Positions 22,014 to 32,054 of a stretch of DNA of 64,000 nucleotides are shown here, one piece after another. The stretch lies in assembly GCF_010365055.1 (NCBI RefSeq), contig NZ_JAAFHA010000003.1, forward strand, positions 1 to 64,000, given 5' to 3'. The stretch is from Rhodoferax sp. (GTDB lineage: Bacteria; Pseudomonadota; Gammaproteobacteria; Burkholderiales; Burkholderiaceae_C). The notes under the pieces are model-generated. The model had not been told where the DNA came from and did no database searches. It was given only the letters and a program-made list of their open reading frames with translations. Within the stretch, counting starts at the first letter, position 1; each line of letters begins with the position of its first letter. Made by a program: the position numbers and the translations under genes.

Positions 22014-23054
22014 TTGCACATGCACACTAAATCTTCAGCCAGACACTTTGAACCCCAGCAGCACGATCGGGTTGACCTGTCGGTCGTGGTGCCGCTTTAC
22101 AACGAGCGCGAAGTCCTGCCCCTCTTGATTGAGCGCCTCGCCCAAGTGCTGACCCCGCTGGCGATCAGCTACGAATTGGTGCTGGTGGATGACGGCAGCC
22201 GCGATGGTAGCGGTGATATTTTGGTGGCGCTGGCCGCGCATGACCCACACATCAAGGCGGTACGGCTGAGTCGTAATTTTGGCAAAGAAGCGGCCTTGAG
22301 TGCAGGCATGGACCTGTCCAGCGGTGATGCCGTGGTGATTTTGGATGCCGATTTGCAGGACCCTCCCGAACTCATTGGCGCCATGCTGGAGGCGTTTTAC
22401 GCGGGTTCAGACATCGTCTGCATGAAACGCAGTACCCGGGCTGGTGAGTCCTGGGGCAAGCGCTTGAGCGCACATCTTTTTTACCGGATCCTCAACCGCA
22501 TCAGCCATTTCGCGATTCCTGAGGACACGGGAGACTTTCGACTGATGAGTCGGCGCGCCGTCAACGCGCTTAACAACCTGCCCGAGCGCAATCGCTACAT
22601 GAAAGGCCTGTTTGCATGGGTCGGGTTTCCGACCCATGTCATCGAATACGACCGCGAAGTGCGCGCCGCCGGCAGCACCAAATGGAATTTTTTCGGGCTG
22701 ATGGGTTTGGCGTTTGAAGGCATTACCTCTTTTTCAGTGGCCCCGTTGCGCTTAGCCATCAGCTTTGGGATGCTGGCAGCATTGGCGGGCGCGGCCTTTG
22801 GTTTGAAAATTGTGCTCGATGCCTTGTGGCATGGCAACGCGGTGAGCGGCTATCCATCCCTGATTGCCGTCATCACTTTTTTGGGTGGTGTGCAACTGCT
22901 TTCCATTGGCGTGGTTGGTGAATACGTGGGCAAAACATATTTGGAAGCCAAGCAGCGCCCACTGTATGTGTTGCGCGACGTGGTGCAAAGCCCGCGTGCG
23001 CTGAATCCAACCGACGCTGCACAAGAAGCAGCAGCCCATGAACAAACGCATTAA
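22014..23054 (+). CDS. GT2 family membrane glycosyltransferase (bactoprenol glycosyltransferase / DPM1-like)
   Basis: SVVVPLYNEREVLPLLIERL, DADLQDPPELI, two C-terminal TM segments. Confidence 0.88.
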   Translation: MHMHTKSSARHFEPQQHDRVDLSVVVPLYNEREVLPLLIERLAQVLTPLAISYELVLVDDGSRDGSGDILVALAAHDPHIKAVRLSRNFGKEAALSAGMDLSSGDAVVILDADLQDPPELIGAMLEAFYAGSDIVCMKRSTRAGESWGKRLSAHLFYRILNRISHFAIPEDTGDFRLMSRRAVNALNNLPERNRYMKGLFAWVGFPTHVIEYDREVRAAGSTKWNFFGLMGLAFEGITSFSVAPLRLAISFGMLAALAGAAFGLKIVLDALWHGNAVSGYPSLIAVITFLGGVQLLSIGVVGEYVGKTYLEAKQRPLYVLRDVVQSPRALNPTDAAQEAAAHEQTH

Positions 23055-24492
23055 TCTATGGTGGCTGCTTGGCATTTTGCTCGGCCTGCGCCTGGTGGGC
23101 ATGGCGATCATGCCCCTGACCGGCACGTCCGAGCCCCGCTATGCAGAGATGGCCCGACTCATGGCGGCAACAGGCGACTGGATCACCCCCTGGTTTGCCC
23201 CTGAGCAGCCTTTTTGGGGCAAACCCCCGTTCTCTTTCTGGACCGAAGCCCTGGCCTTCAAACTGCTGGGGATTACAGAATTTGCCGTGCGGCTGCCCTC
23301 ATGGCTGGCTACGCTGGGCAGCATGGGCCTGATCTTTGCCTATGCCCGGGCCCACTTTGGTGAACGCGTGGCCACCTGGTCGCTGTTGATTTACGCGTCT
23401 TGCGCACTGGTGTTCATTGCCTCGGGCGCCGTGCTGACCGACCCCTTTCTGGCCTTGGCAACCACCTGGGCCATGGTGGCTTGGGCGATGGCAGCCAAGT
23501 CGCCCAGCTGGCCGTGGCGCTACGGCTTTTTTGTCGCACTGGCGCTGGGCCTGTTGGCCAAAGGACCGCTGATGGGTGTGCTGGTGGCGGGGCCGCTGCT
23601 GCCTTTGCTGGTGTTCTACCCCAGCCTGCGTTGCAGCGCCAAAAAAATGCCTTGGGTCACGGGTTTTGCATTGACACTGCTGCTGAGCTTGCCCTGGTAT
23701 GTGCTGGCGGAGCTTAAAACCCCTGGTTTTTTGAACTACTTTTTAGTCGGCGAACATTTCTTGCGCTTCATTGATTCTGGCTGGGCTGGCGATTTGTATG
23801 GCGTGGCGCACAAACGCGTGAAAGGCGCCATCTGGCTTGATGTGTTGATTGCCTCTCTTCCGTGGGGCTTGCTGGCACTGGCCATGCTGCTGCGCCAACT
23901 GATCAAACCCGCACAACGTGCCGCGCTGTGGCAAAAGCGGCTTGACCCCAACCTGGCCTATCTGCTGGCCTGGGCTTTGTTTACCCCCGTATTTTTTTCT
24001 CTCTCAGGTAATATTTTGTGGACTTACGTGCTGCCTGCACTGGCTGCCTTTAGCGTGCTGATGGCGCTGAGCGTGCAACAAGCCCTGGCAAACACACGCT
24101 GGGCGCTCGCCATGCCGGTGACACTGACCCTGCTGATTCCCCTGGGTGTGACCTTGTACATGATTGTGGGTGCGCTGCAGCCGCAGCGCCTGAAAACCGA
24201 AAAATACCTGGTTGCCCACGCCCTGGCGCAAATGAAGCCCGACGACAAGCTGGTCTACCTTGATAAGGTCCCGTTTTCAGCTACTTTTTACGCGCATGGC
24301 AATGTCAGTGCCGTCAGCCTGAATGCCTTAGCCCAAATGCCAAACTCAGCCGCAGCGCTGTATGTGGGTCTGCCAAAGGAAGATTTGCAGCGGGTTGCCG
24401 CCGCGTTAAACACCCCGTTGCAATCCAGCTTTGAAAGCCGCGAACATGTGTTGGTACTCATCCCACCCAAGCTCGCGGCATTGCCCCGATAG
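23038..24492 (+). CDS. GT39/ArnT-like polytopic lipid-linked sugar transferase
   Basis: [48 protein letters not shown] typical of ArnT-like proteins; overlaps the GT2 gene. Confidence 0.85.
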   Translation: MNKRINLWWLLGILLGLRLVGMAIMPLTGTSEPRYAEMARLMAATGDWITPWFAPEQPFWGKPPFSFWTEALAFKLLGITEFAVRLPSWLATLGSMGLIFAYARAHFGERVATWSLLIYASCALVFIASGAVLTDPFLALATTWAMVAWAMAAKSPSWPWRYGFFVALALGLLAKGPLMGVLVAGPLLPLLVFYPSLRCSAKKMPWVTGFALTLLLSLPWYVLAELKTPGFLNYFLVGEHFLRFIDSGWAGDLYGVAHKRVKGAIWLDVLIASLPWGLLALAMLLRQLIKPAQRAALWQKRLDPNLAYLLAWALFTPVFFSLSGNILWTYVLPALAAFSVLMALSVQQALANTRWALAMPVTLTLLIPLGVTLYMIVGALQPQRLKTEKYLVAHALAQMKPDDKLVYLDKVPFSATFYAHGNVSAVSLNALAQMPNSAAALYVGLPKEDLQRVAAALNTPLQSSFESREHVLVLIPPKLAALPR

Positions 24493-24629
24493 CCACAAGT
24501 ACAGGCGCTACAAAAAGATCAGGCCACCATGCCACGCAATTCGAGGTTGCCAGGCCGATAACACGCTTCACGTCCAGATCGTGCGGGCGCACCATGCAGG
24601 CACGCAGTGCCGCCAAATGGATCTTTGCA

Positions 24630-25196
24630 CTAAAAAGCCATCAATGCAGCGGCCTGCAGGCTTCCCAGCACAATCGAGGCGATCTGCAGCAACAGCAACA
24701 GCACCAGCGGCGACAAGTCAATGCCGCCCACCAGCGGCACCACACGGCGGATCGGCATCAGGAGCGGTGCAACCAGCCGCCCGATCACGTCCGCGATGGG
24801 CGACTGGGTCTGCACCCAGGACAGCACGGCATACACAATGACCAGACCGGTCATGCCCGAGATCGCCAGCCGCACCAGACCAAAAGCCGCCAGAATTGGC
24901 ACCGCAAACAGGCCGCCGCCGGCGCCCGCGACCAGCCACAACAACAAGAACTGCGCCAGCTCCAGCGCAAAAGCCGCCACCAGGCTCGCCAGGTCCCAAC
25001 GCCCCGCGGCCGGCACGACACGCCGCAGCGGCAGCACCAGCCAGTCGGTCAGCGCAAAGACAAAACGCCCAATCGGATTGCCCGAGCGGATCGACATCGG
25101 AATGCGTTGGTACTGCATATAAAGCCGCAGCAGACTGGCGCCGGCAAGGATGCTGGTGGCCACTTCGAGCAGCAGGGAAAAGATTTGGTAGAGCAT
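24630..25196 (-). CDS. YggT family membrane protein
   Basis: 188 aa, repeated TM segments with [42 protein letters not shown]. Confidence 0.88.
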   Translation of the reverse strand: MLYQIFSLLLEVATSILAGASLLRLYMQYQRIPMSIRSGNPIGRFVFALTDWLVLPLRRVVPAAGRWDLASLVAAFALELAQFLLLWLVAGAGGGLFAVPILAAFGLVRLAISGMTGLVIVYAVLSWVQTQSPIADVIGRLVAPLLMPIRRVVPLVGGIDLSPLVLLLLLQIASIVLGSLQAAALMAF

Positions 25197-25322
25197 GGTG
25201 CCAAGTTTATCGGTTCGCAGAACCAGGGCGTGCGGGCAGAGCCACTTAAAATGCTCTGTTTCGCCAAAGAACGCCCGTCAAGGCTCCGTCCTTGTCGCCC
25301 TCACTTCTTTCCACTGCGCCCC

Positions 25323-26882
25323 ATGTCCGACCATTCCAGCACCCCTGCCCCAGCCCCCGTTGACGAAAACCAATTGATCCTGGAGCGCCGAGACAAACTG
25401 AAAGCCCTGCGCCAGCTGCAGGCCGAGGGCAAGGGCGTCGCCTTTCCCAACGACTTCAAGCCGGCCGACCACGCCTTTGATTTGTTTGCGGCCCACGCCG
25501 GTCAAACCCCGGAAGGCCTGGTCGAGCAAGGCACCGTCGCCAAAGTCGCCGGGCGCATGATGCTCAAGCGCGTCATGGGCAAGGCCAGCTTTGCCACCCT
25601 GCAAGACAGCACCGGGCGCATCCAGCTCTACATCAAGGGCGAAGATGTGGGGGCCGAGGTGTACGCCAGCTTCAAGCACTGGGACCTGGGGGACATCGTG
25701 GCCGCCGAGGGCAAGGTCTTCAAGACCAAGACCGGCGAGCTCTCGATTCATGCCTCGGAAGTGCGCCTGCTGACCAAGAGCCTGCGTCCGATGCCCGACA
25801 AGTTTCACGGCATGAACGACCAGGAGACCAAATACCGCCAGCGCTATGTTGACTTGATGATGGATGAGAGCACGCGCGCGCGCTTCACGGCCCGCAGCAA
25901 GGCGGTCAGCGGCATTCGCGAGTTCATGGTGGCGCACGACTTTCTGGAAGTGGAAACGCCGATGCTGCACCCCATTCCCGGAGGCGCCAACGCCAAGCCC
26001 TTCGCCACACACCACAATGCGCTGGACCAGAAAATGTTTCTGCGCATTGCGCCCGAGCTGTACTTGAAGCGGCTGATCGTGGGCGGGTTCGAGCGCGTGT
26101 TCGAGATCAACCGCAGCTTTCGCAATGAAGGCATCTCGGTGCGCCACAACCCCGAGTTCACCATGATGGAGTTCTATGCCGCCTACTGGGACTACCAGGA
26201 CCTGATGACCTTCACCGAAAAGTTGATTCGCGATGCGGCGCAGAAAGCCGTTGGCACCCTGGAGCTGAGCTACGGCGGCCGCGCGGTTGATCTGACCCAA
26301 CCGTTTGAGCGCCTGACGATTCACGAGGCCATCTGCAAGCACACCGAAGCCGGTCAGCCGCTGGAAGACGGCTCCGGCTTGAAGGTCGACAGCGCCGCCT
26401 GGTTGCGTAGCGTGCTACCCAAACTCGGCATCACCGAGGCCAAGCACCACCTATCCACCCGCAGCCTGCCCAGTCTGCAGGTGCTGTACTTCGAAGAAAC
26501 GGTGGAAGAAAAGCTCTGGCAGCCGACCTTCATCATGGAGCACCCGACCGAAATCTCCCCACTGGCACGCGCCAATGACAACCGGCCTGAAGTGACCGAA
26601 CGCTTTGAGCTCTACATCACCGGCCGCGAATTCGGCAACGGCTTTTCCGAGCTCAACGACGCCGAAGAGCAAGCCGCGCGCTTTCACGACCAGGTGGCGG
26701 CCAAGGACGAGGGCGACGACGAGGCCATGTATTACGACCACGACTTCATTCGCGCGCTGGAATACGGCATGCCGCCCACCGGCGGCTGCGGCGTGGGCCT
26801 GGACCGGCTGATGATGCTGCTGACCGATAGCAGCAGCATCCGCGACGTGATCCTGTTCCCGGCGCTGCGCCACGAAGTTTAA
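25323..26882 (+). CDS. lysS: Lysyl-tRNA synthetase (class II)
   Basis: [30 protein letters not shown]..., [45 protein letters not shown]. Confidence 0.96.
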   Translation: MSDHSSTPAPAPVDENQLILERRDKLKALRQLQAEGKGVAFPNDFKPADHAFDLFAAHAGQTPEGLVEQGTVAKVAGRMMLKRVMGKASFATLQDSTGRIQLYIKGEDVGAEVYASFKHWDLGDIVAAEGKVFKTKTGELSIHASEVRLLTKSLRPMPDKFHGMNDQETKYRQRYVDLMMDESTRARFTARSKAVSGIREFMVAHDFLEVETPMLHPIPGGANAKPFATHHNALDQKMFLRIAPELYLKRLIVGGFERVFEINRSFRNEGISVRHNPEFTMMEFYAAYWDYQDLMTFTEKLIRDAAQKAVGTLELSYGGRAVDLTQPFERLTIHEAICKHTEAGQPLEDGSGLKVDSAAWLRSVLPKLGITEAKHHLSTRSLPSLQVLYFEETVEEKLWQPTFIMEHPTEISPLARANDNRPEVTERFELYITGREFGNGFSELNDAEEQAARFHDQVAAKDEGDDEAMYYDHDFIRALEYGMPPTGGCGVGLDRLMMLLTDSSSIRDVILFPALRHEV

Positions 26883-26884
26883 GG

Positions 26885-26940
26885 CAAATCGGCCTCTAGC
26901 CCCCGCGAACACTGCATATGCAGCTATGAATTCATTAGCA
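26885..26940 (-). repeat. Palindromic repeat copy 6 (lysS / YgjP-like boundary)
   Basis: GGCCTCTAGCCC (TAGCCC 26897-26902) + 20 nt + GCTATGAATTCATTAGC (26923-26939). Confidence 0.88.
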
Positions 26941-27495
26941 TCCTGTGCGCCCGCCCAGCGCCTGAAGTTTCTGCAGGGCTACCCGGCTGACACGCTGGCG
27001 CAGGTGGCCCAGCTCATCGCTGACCAGCGACTGGGCCAGTGGCTACAGAATAAGTACCCCGATGCCCACGGCGTGCGGACCGACAAGGCACTGTTTGAGT
27101 ACGTGCAGGCGCTCAAGGCAAACTACCTGCGCGGTGCCGAACCTTTGGCCAAGGTGGCTTTTGACAGCAAATTGCAGATCGTGCAGCACGCGCTGGGCAC
27201 CCACACCACGGTATCGCGCGTGCAGGGCAACAAACTCAAAGCCAAACGCGAAATCCGCATTGCTGCCCTGTTCAAGGACGCACCGCCCGAGTTCCTGACC
27301 ATGATCAGCGTGCATGAGCTGGCGCACCTCAAGGAGCGCGCCCATGACAAGGCCTTTTACCAGCTGTGCTGCCACATGGAGCCGCGCTACCACCAGCTGG
27401 AGTTTGAGTTGCGGGTCTATCTGACCCATCTGGATGCCTCGGGGCCGCGTTTATGGGGGCTGCAAGCGGAGCCCCGCCCCGCCTCCTCGGCCTGA
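26926..27495 (+). CDS. YgjP-like (M48/DUF45) metal-dependent hydrolase
   Basis: SVHELAHLKERAHDKAFYQLCCHMEPRYHQLE zinc-binding motif. Confidence 0.75.
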   Translation: MNSLASCAPAQRLKFLQGYPADTLAQVAQLIADQRLGQWLQNKYPDAHGVRTDKALFEYVQALKANYLRGAEPLAKVAFDSKLQIVQHALGTHTTVSRVQGNKLKAKREIRIAALFKDAPPEFLTMISVHELAHLKERAHDKAFYQLCCHMEPRYHQLEFELRVYLTHLDASGPRLWGLQAEPRPASSA

Positions 27496-27522
27496 TCCTC
27501 GGCCTCTGGCATCATCACGCGA

Positions 27523-29022
27523 ATGGACGATAACTTGCCCCCCCTCATTGAGGCCCTGCTGGAGCCCAAGCGGTATCCAGGTGCGGTGCAACGGGTTGAC
27601 CTGGTGCAGACGCACATCTCGTGGGTGCTGCTGGCGGGGGACTTTGCCTACAAGATCAAGAAGCCGGTGAAGCTGTCTTTTCTCGACTTCAGCACGCTGG
27701 CGCAACGCCAGCGCTACTGTCAGAACGAGTTGCGCCTGAACCGCCGCTTTGCGCCGGACCTCTACCTGGAGGTGCTCGCCATTGGCAACACGCCGCAAGA
27801 CCCGCAATGGGGCGGCCTCGGCACACCGATCGAATACGCCGTCAAGATGCGCCGCTTCGACGAAGCCGGGCGGCTTGACCGAGTCTGTGCCCGCGGTGAA
27901 CTGCAGGCCTCGCACGTGTCCGATCTGGCCGGCACCGTGAGCGCCTTTCATCAGGCGGCGGCAGTGGCGCCGCAAGACTCACCCTTTGGCGCACCGCCGC
28001 AGGTCATCGCGCCGATGCGGGACAACTTCGACGCGCTGCGGGACGGTTTGCCGGCAACGGGCCTGCCCAGCCGGCTCAAAGCCTTGCATGCCTGGACCGA
28101 GGCGCAGTTTGCGCAACACACGCCGCTCTTACAGGCGCGCAAGCAGGCCGGCTGGGTGCGTGAATGCCACGGCGATCTGCACCTGGCGAATCTGGTCCTG
28201 ATTGACCAGCGGGTGCGGATGTTTGACGGCATCGAGTTCAGCGACAGCCTGCGCTGGATTGATGTCGCCAGCGAAGTCGCCTTCACCTATGTCGACCTGC
28301 TCGCCCACCAGCAAAGCGGCCTGGCTGACTGGTTCATCGACGAGTACCTGAGCCGCACCGGCGACTATGAAGCCGCCGCTCTGCTGCGCTTTTACGGCGT
28401 TTACCGGGCCATGGTGCGGGCCAAGGTGGCGGCGATTCGCACACGGCAAACGCAGGACGACGGCAGTGAGGCGCTGGCCTATATCGCGCTGGCCGAGCGC
28501 CTGATGACGCCGCCCGCGCCCCGCCTAGTGATCACACATGGCCTCTCCGGTTGCGGCAAGACCGTGGCATCGAACCGGTTGCTGCTAAGCGACGCCCATG
28601 CCAGCACCCTGCGCCTGCGCTCCGATGTGGAGCGCAAGCGCCTGTTCGGACTGAGCGGCAGCGCGCGCAGCGGCGCTACGCTCAACCAGGGCATTTACGC
28701 CTTGGACGCCCACGGCCGCACCTATGGCCACCTGCGTGAACAGGCCCGGCGCTTGCTGCTCTCTAGCTGGTCAGTGATTGTGGACGCCACCTTCCCGCAC
28801 CGCTCCGACCGCGACGCCTTTCGCGCGCTGGCGCGCGAGTGCGATGTGGCGTTCAGCATCCTGGCGCCGCAGGCCACGCCCGCGCAGCTGCGCGAACGTA
28901 TCCTGGCACGTCACGCCCTGGGGCAGGACGCGTCCGAGGCGACCCTGGACGTGCTGGCGCAGCAGATGCGCACGCTGGAGCCGCTGGGGCCTGATGAAGC
29001 GCTGGAAATTGAACCGTCCTAA
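27523..29022 (+). CDS. Fused aminoglycoside-phosphotransferase-like domain plus P-loop kinase/ATPase (AAA family)
   Basis: APH-like ECHGDLHLANLVLIDQRVRMFDGIEF and Walker A THGLSGCGKTVASN. Confidence 0.82.
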   Translation: MDDNLPPLIEALLEPKRYPGAVQRVDLVQTHISWVLLAGDFAYKIKKPVKLSFLDFSTLAQRQRYCQNELRLNRRFAPDLYLEVLAIGNTPQDPQWGGLGTPIEYAVKMRRFDEAGRLDRVCARGELQASHVSDLAGTVSAFHQAAAVAPQDSPFGAPPQVIAPMRDNFDALRDGLPATGLPSRLKALHAWTEAQFAQHTPLLQARKQAGWVRECHGDLHLANLVLIDQRVRMFDGIEFSDSLRWIDVASEVAFTYVDLLAHQQSGLADWFIDEYLSRTGDYEAAALLRFYGVYRAMVRAKVAAIRTRQTQDDGSEALAYIALAERLMTPPAPRLVITHGLSGCGKTVASNRLLLSDAHASTLRLRSDVERKRLFGLSGSARSGATLNQGIYALDAHGRTYGHLREQARRLLLSSWSVIVDATFPHRSDRDAFRALARECDVAFSILAPQATPAQLRERILARHALGQDASEATLDVLAQQMRTLEPLGPDEALEIEPS

Positions 29023-29040
29023 GACTTTTAAAATCAAGCC

Positions 29041-29778
29041 ATGTCAACAATTGAAAAAAGGCCACCGGCCGACCCCAAGCAGAACCGGATTTTGGCCGCC
29101 CTGCCCGCTGAGGATTACGAGCGTCTGCTGCCAGAACTGAAATTGATCCCGTTGCCGCTGGGGCTGACGATGTCCGAGTCGGGTGACCACGTGAATTTTC
29201 TGCATTTCCCGGTCTCCGGCATCGTCTCGCTGATCTACGCCCTGGAAGACGGATCATCGAGTGAAGTCGCCCTGGTCGGCAACGAAGGCATGGTCGGCAT
29301 CTCCATCTTCATGGGCGGCGACAGCATGCCCAGCAGCACCGAGGTGCAAAGTGCGGGCGAGGCCTATCGGCTCAGTCGCAAAATCATGAAACAGGAGTTT
29401 GCGCTGGGCGAAAAGCTCCAACACCTGGCCTTGCTGTACACGCAGGCCATGATCTGCCAGACCTCTCAAACGGCCGTGTGCAACCAGCACCATTCACTCG
29501 ACCAGCAACTGTGCCGCTGGTTGTTGATGAGCCTGGACCGGCTGCATGCCAATGAATTGGAGGTCACGCAAGACATGATTGCGCACCTGCTGGGGGTGCG
29601 CCGTGAAAGCATCACGCAGACTGCCAGCAAGCTGCAAAAGGACGGCCTGATCACCCGCCGACGCGGTCACATCACGGTGATCGATCGCCCCAAACTGGAA
29701 GAACGCGTGTGCGAGTGCTACGCGGTGGTCAAAGGCGAGTACGACCGTTTGCTGCCGCATCCGCGCAGTGCCCCTTAA
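29041..29778 (+). CDS. Crp/Fnr family transcriptional regulator
   Basis: cNMP-binding-like domain and HTH LLGVRRESITQTASKLQKDGLITRRRGHITVIDR. Confidence 0.85.
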   Translation: MSTIEKRPPADPKQNRILAALPAEDYERLLPELKLIPLPLGLTMSESGDHVNFLHFPVSGIVSLIYALEDGSSSEVALVGNEGMVGISIFMGGDSMPSSTEVQSAGEAYRLSRKIMKQEFALGEKLQHLALLYTQAMICQTSQTAVCNQHHSLDQQLCRWLLMSLDRLHANELEVTQDMIAHLLGVRRESITQTASKLQKDGLITRRRGHITVIDRPKLEERVCECYAVVKGEYDRLLPHPRSAP

Positions 29779-29999
29779 TTTGGGTTGCCTCCCTTGCGCA
29801 GCGGTTTGAGCAGGTCATTGAGGCCGTTGTGGTCGATCTCATGCATGAGCGCCAGCAGGCGCCCGATCTCGCCCTTGGGCGGTCCTTGGCGCGCGAACCA
29901 GGCCAGGTAGTCGCCCGGCAGGTCGGCAATGAGCCGGCCTTGGTATTTGCCAAAGGGCATGCTGCGCGTCACCAGCAGTTGCAGGTCTTCGGCTTTCAT
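29775..29999 (-). CDS. DUF3820 family protein
   Basis: MPFGKYQGRLIADLPGDYLAWFARQGPPKGEIGRLLALMHEIDHNGL. Confidence 0.8.
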   Translation of the reverse strand: MKAEDLQLLVTRSMPFGKYQGRLIADLPGDYLAWFARQGPPKGEIGRLLALMHEIDHNGLNDLLKPLRKGGNPN

Positions 30000-30001
30000 G
30001 C

Positions 30002-30364
30002 CTAGCCCCCTGCCCGCTTGACGGCAAAGCCTTGGGCTTTGAGCATCTCCATCACGCGCGCGCAGTGGTCGCCCTGCACTTCGATCACGCCATCTTTGAC
30101 CGTGCCGCCCGAGCCGCAGGCAGCTTTGAGCTGTTTGCCCAGCGCGGCCAGCGCCAGCGGCTCAAGCGCCAAGCCGCGCACCAGCGTCACGCCTTTGCCG
30201 GCGCGGCCCTTGGTTTCACGCGACACGCGCACCACGCCATCGGTCACGCTGCTCACCGGGGTCGCGCTGCAACGGCATTGGGCCTGGGGCAGGCGGCAGT
30301 TGGGGCACATGCGGCCGCTGTCGGTGCTGTAGACCAGGCCACCGCTCGTTGATCGGGATTTCAT
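30002..30364 (-). CDS. SUI1/YciH-type translation initiation factor-like protein
   Basis: VRVSRETKGRAGKGVTLVRGL...GSGGTVKDGVIEVQGDH; ORF extends to 30385. Confidence 0.88.
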   Translation of the reverse strand: MKSRSTSGGLVYSTDSGRMCPNCRLPQAQCRCSATPVSSVTDGVVRVSRETKGRAGKGVTLVRGLALEPLALAALGKQLKAACGSGGTVKDGVIEVQGDHCARVMEMLKAQGFAVKRAGG

Positions 30365-30415
30365 GGAGGAGTCAGCCTTGCTCAAGTCAGAATGGACGCA
30401 GGATGGGTCGACCGG

Positions 30416-31639
30416 TCAGGCCGCGACATGGACCCGCTTGGCGGGCAGCAGGAACCACGCAAAGGCCAGCGCCTGCACCAGCAACAGCACGGCAAACGTG
30501 ATCCGAAAGGCATCAGCGCGGCTCATGCCAGCGGCAATGCCGTCGACCGCCGCGCCAATGCCCCATTGCAGCCCAAAGGCACCGACGAACACCGCCAGAT
30601 TGAGGGCGGTATTGACGCGCCCGGCCAGCGCCACCGGGAAGGCCGCGCTGAGTTGCGAATAAGCGATGTTGCTCAGACTGAACGACACGCCCAGCAGCGG
30701 CCACAGCCAGGCGGGTGGAGCCAGGTTCAGGATGATGGCCAGTTCGGTCAGCAACGCCAGGCCCATGCCCACGCCGAGCAGTGTCATCGGCGCGATGCCG
30801 CGACGCGCCAGCCAGCCCGAGCAGGTGGCGACGAACAGAAAGCCGGCCAGCATCGCCAGCGCTAGCAAGAACAACACACCCGCGGCATCGTTGCGCGTGG
30901 CCCCATTGACCTCCATCAGCCAGGGCATCGCCCACAGGCCCTGGATCGCCATGAAACCACCGGAGACCAAACAGCCCTGCGGCGCAAAACGCCAGAACGT
31001 GCGGTCACTGAAGATGGTACGCAAGCTGCGCAGTTGCTGCGCCAGCGACTCGCGCTGCGTGCCCGCCGCATGGTCGGGCACCGTCAGGAGAAAACCCGAG
31101 GTCAGCACCAGCAGAGCGGCACACAGAAAGAACACGCCGCGCCAGCCCAGCAGCGGCAACGCGGCCGCCACGGGCACGCTGGCTGTCAACGCACCCAGGC
31201 CGCCGGCGACCATGATGGTGGCGGTGAGCGACGGCAGTCGTTCGGCCGGGAACCACTGGCTGAAGGCCTTGAAGCTGGCCATCAGGCAGGCCGAGACGCC
31301 CAGGCCGATCAGCGCGCGCGCCAGCGCCAGGGTCGGCAAGCTCGTTCCCAGGCCAAACAGCGCGCAGCCGGCAGCGGCCACCAGCAGCAGCCCCGCTTCG
31401 ACCCGGCGCGGGCCGAAGCGGTCGAGCAGCAGGCCCAGCGGCAATTGGAACAGGCCGAAGGCGAGGAAGTAGGCCGAGGTCAGCAGGCCCAGGCCAGCGG
31501 CCGTCATGTCGAGCTCGCGCATCAGCTCGGGCGCTATCACCGCGTTAACGCTGCGCAGCCCGTAGGACAGAAAATAGCCGACGGCATAGGCCGGAACCAG
31601 GCGTAACCAAAGGCGCAGGGAGTGATTCATGGCGGCCAT
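30416..31639 (-). CDS. MFS transporter
   Basis: 407 aa, 12-TM-like, FGLFQLPLGLLLDRFGPRR motif. Confidence 0.87.
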   Translation of the reverse strand: MAAMNHSLRLWLRLVPAYAVGYFLSYGLRSVNAVIAPELMRELDMTAAGLGLLTSAYFLAFGLFQLPLGLLLDRFGPRRVEAGLLLVAAAGCALFGLGTSLPTLALARALIGLGVSACLMASFKAFSQWFPAERLPSLTATIMVAGGLGALTASVPVAAALPLLGWRGVFFLCAALLVLTSGFLLTVPDHAAGTQRESLAQQLRSLRTIFSDRTFWRFAPQGCLVSGGFMAIQGLWAMPWLMEVNGATRNDAAGVLFLLALAMLAGFLFVATCSGWLARRGIAPMTLLGVGMGLALLTELAIILNLAPPAWLWPLLGVSFSLSNIAYSQLSAAFPVALAGRVNTALNLAVFVGAFGLQWGIGAAVDGIAAGMSRADAFRITFAVLLLVQALAFAWFLLPAKRVHVAA

Positions 31640-31736
31640 TGTCGCGGAAACTTAGGGGCAGCCCGGTAGGTCGCTGCGCCGCGCCGACGCGCAAAATGGA
31701 GCGGCCCAACGGCCAGTTGGCGTGACTTTGCACTAT

Positions 31737-31795
31737 GCTATTTATTCAATAGCTGGTCACGCAGAGAACACGGGGGCTGTGTGCCAAAATGGTCT
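31737..31795 (+). repeat. Palindromic repeat copy 7 (intergenic)
   Basis: GCTATTTATTCAATAGC (31737-31753) + 20 nt + GGGCTGTGTGCC (31774-). Confidence 0.85.
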
Positions 31796-31826
31796 AAAAG
31801 TAAAGCGATTGTCAGGAGTTCTTCGC

Positions 31827-32054
31827 ATGTCACGTCCCCAAGTGTGGGCGACCAAAGTCGCCGCCCTGATTCAAACCGGCAACAGTTCAGCCGCGCTGGC
31901 GCAGATCAAGGTCGCGCCCACGGTGAAGGACTTGCAGCAGCTGCGCGCCCTGCTCACCCAGGCCAAACTGCTGGCCCGGCACCCCAACATCGATGCCGCG
32001 ACCACCGACATGATCGCGGCGCTGACGGCGCCCCGGCTGCACCGCTCACCCTAA
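31827..32054 (+). CDS. Small hypothetical protein
   Basis: MSRPQVWATKVAALIQTGNSSAALAQIKVAPTVKDLQQLRALLTQAKLL; preceded by AGGAG-like RBS. Confidence 0.55.
   Translation: MSRPQVWATKVAALIQTGNSSAALAQIKVAPTVKDLQQLRALLTQAKLLARHPNIDAATTDMIAALTAPRLHRSP

Noticed and set aside
24594-25322. N-terminal extension of lysS in the ORF track (762-aa form)
   Set aside because: The extension is antisense to the YggT-family gene and Gln/His/Arg-rich; the canonical LysS start is at 25323.
30001-30040. CCTAGCCCCCTGCCCGCTTGACGG at the sui1-like gene end, resembling the TAGCCC box
   Set aside because: No AT-rich palindromic stem at the expected 20-nt distance; encodes the normal C-terminus KRAGG*.
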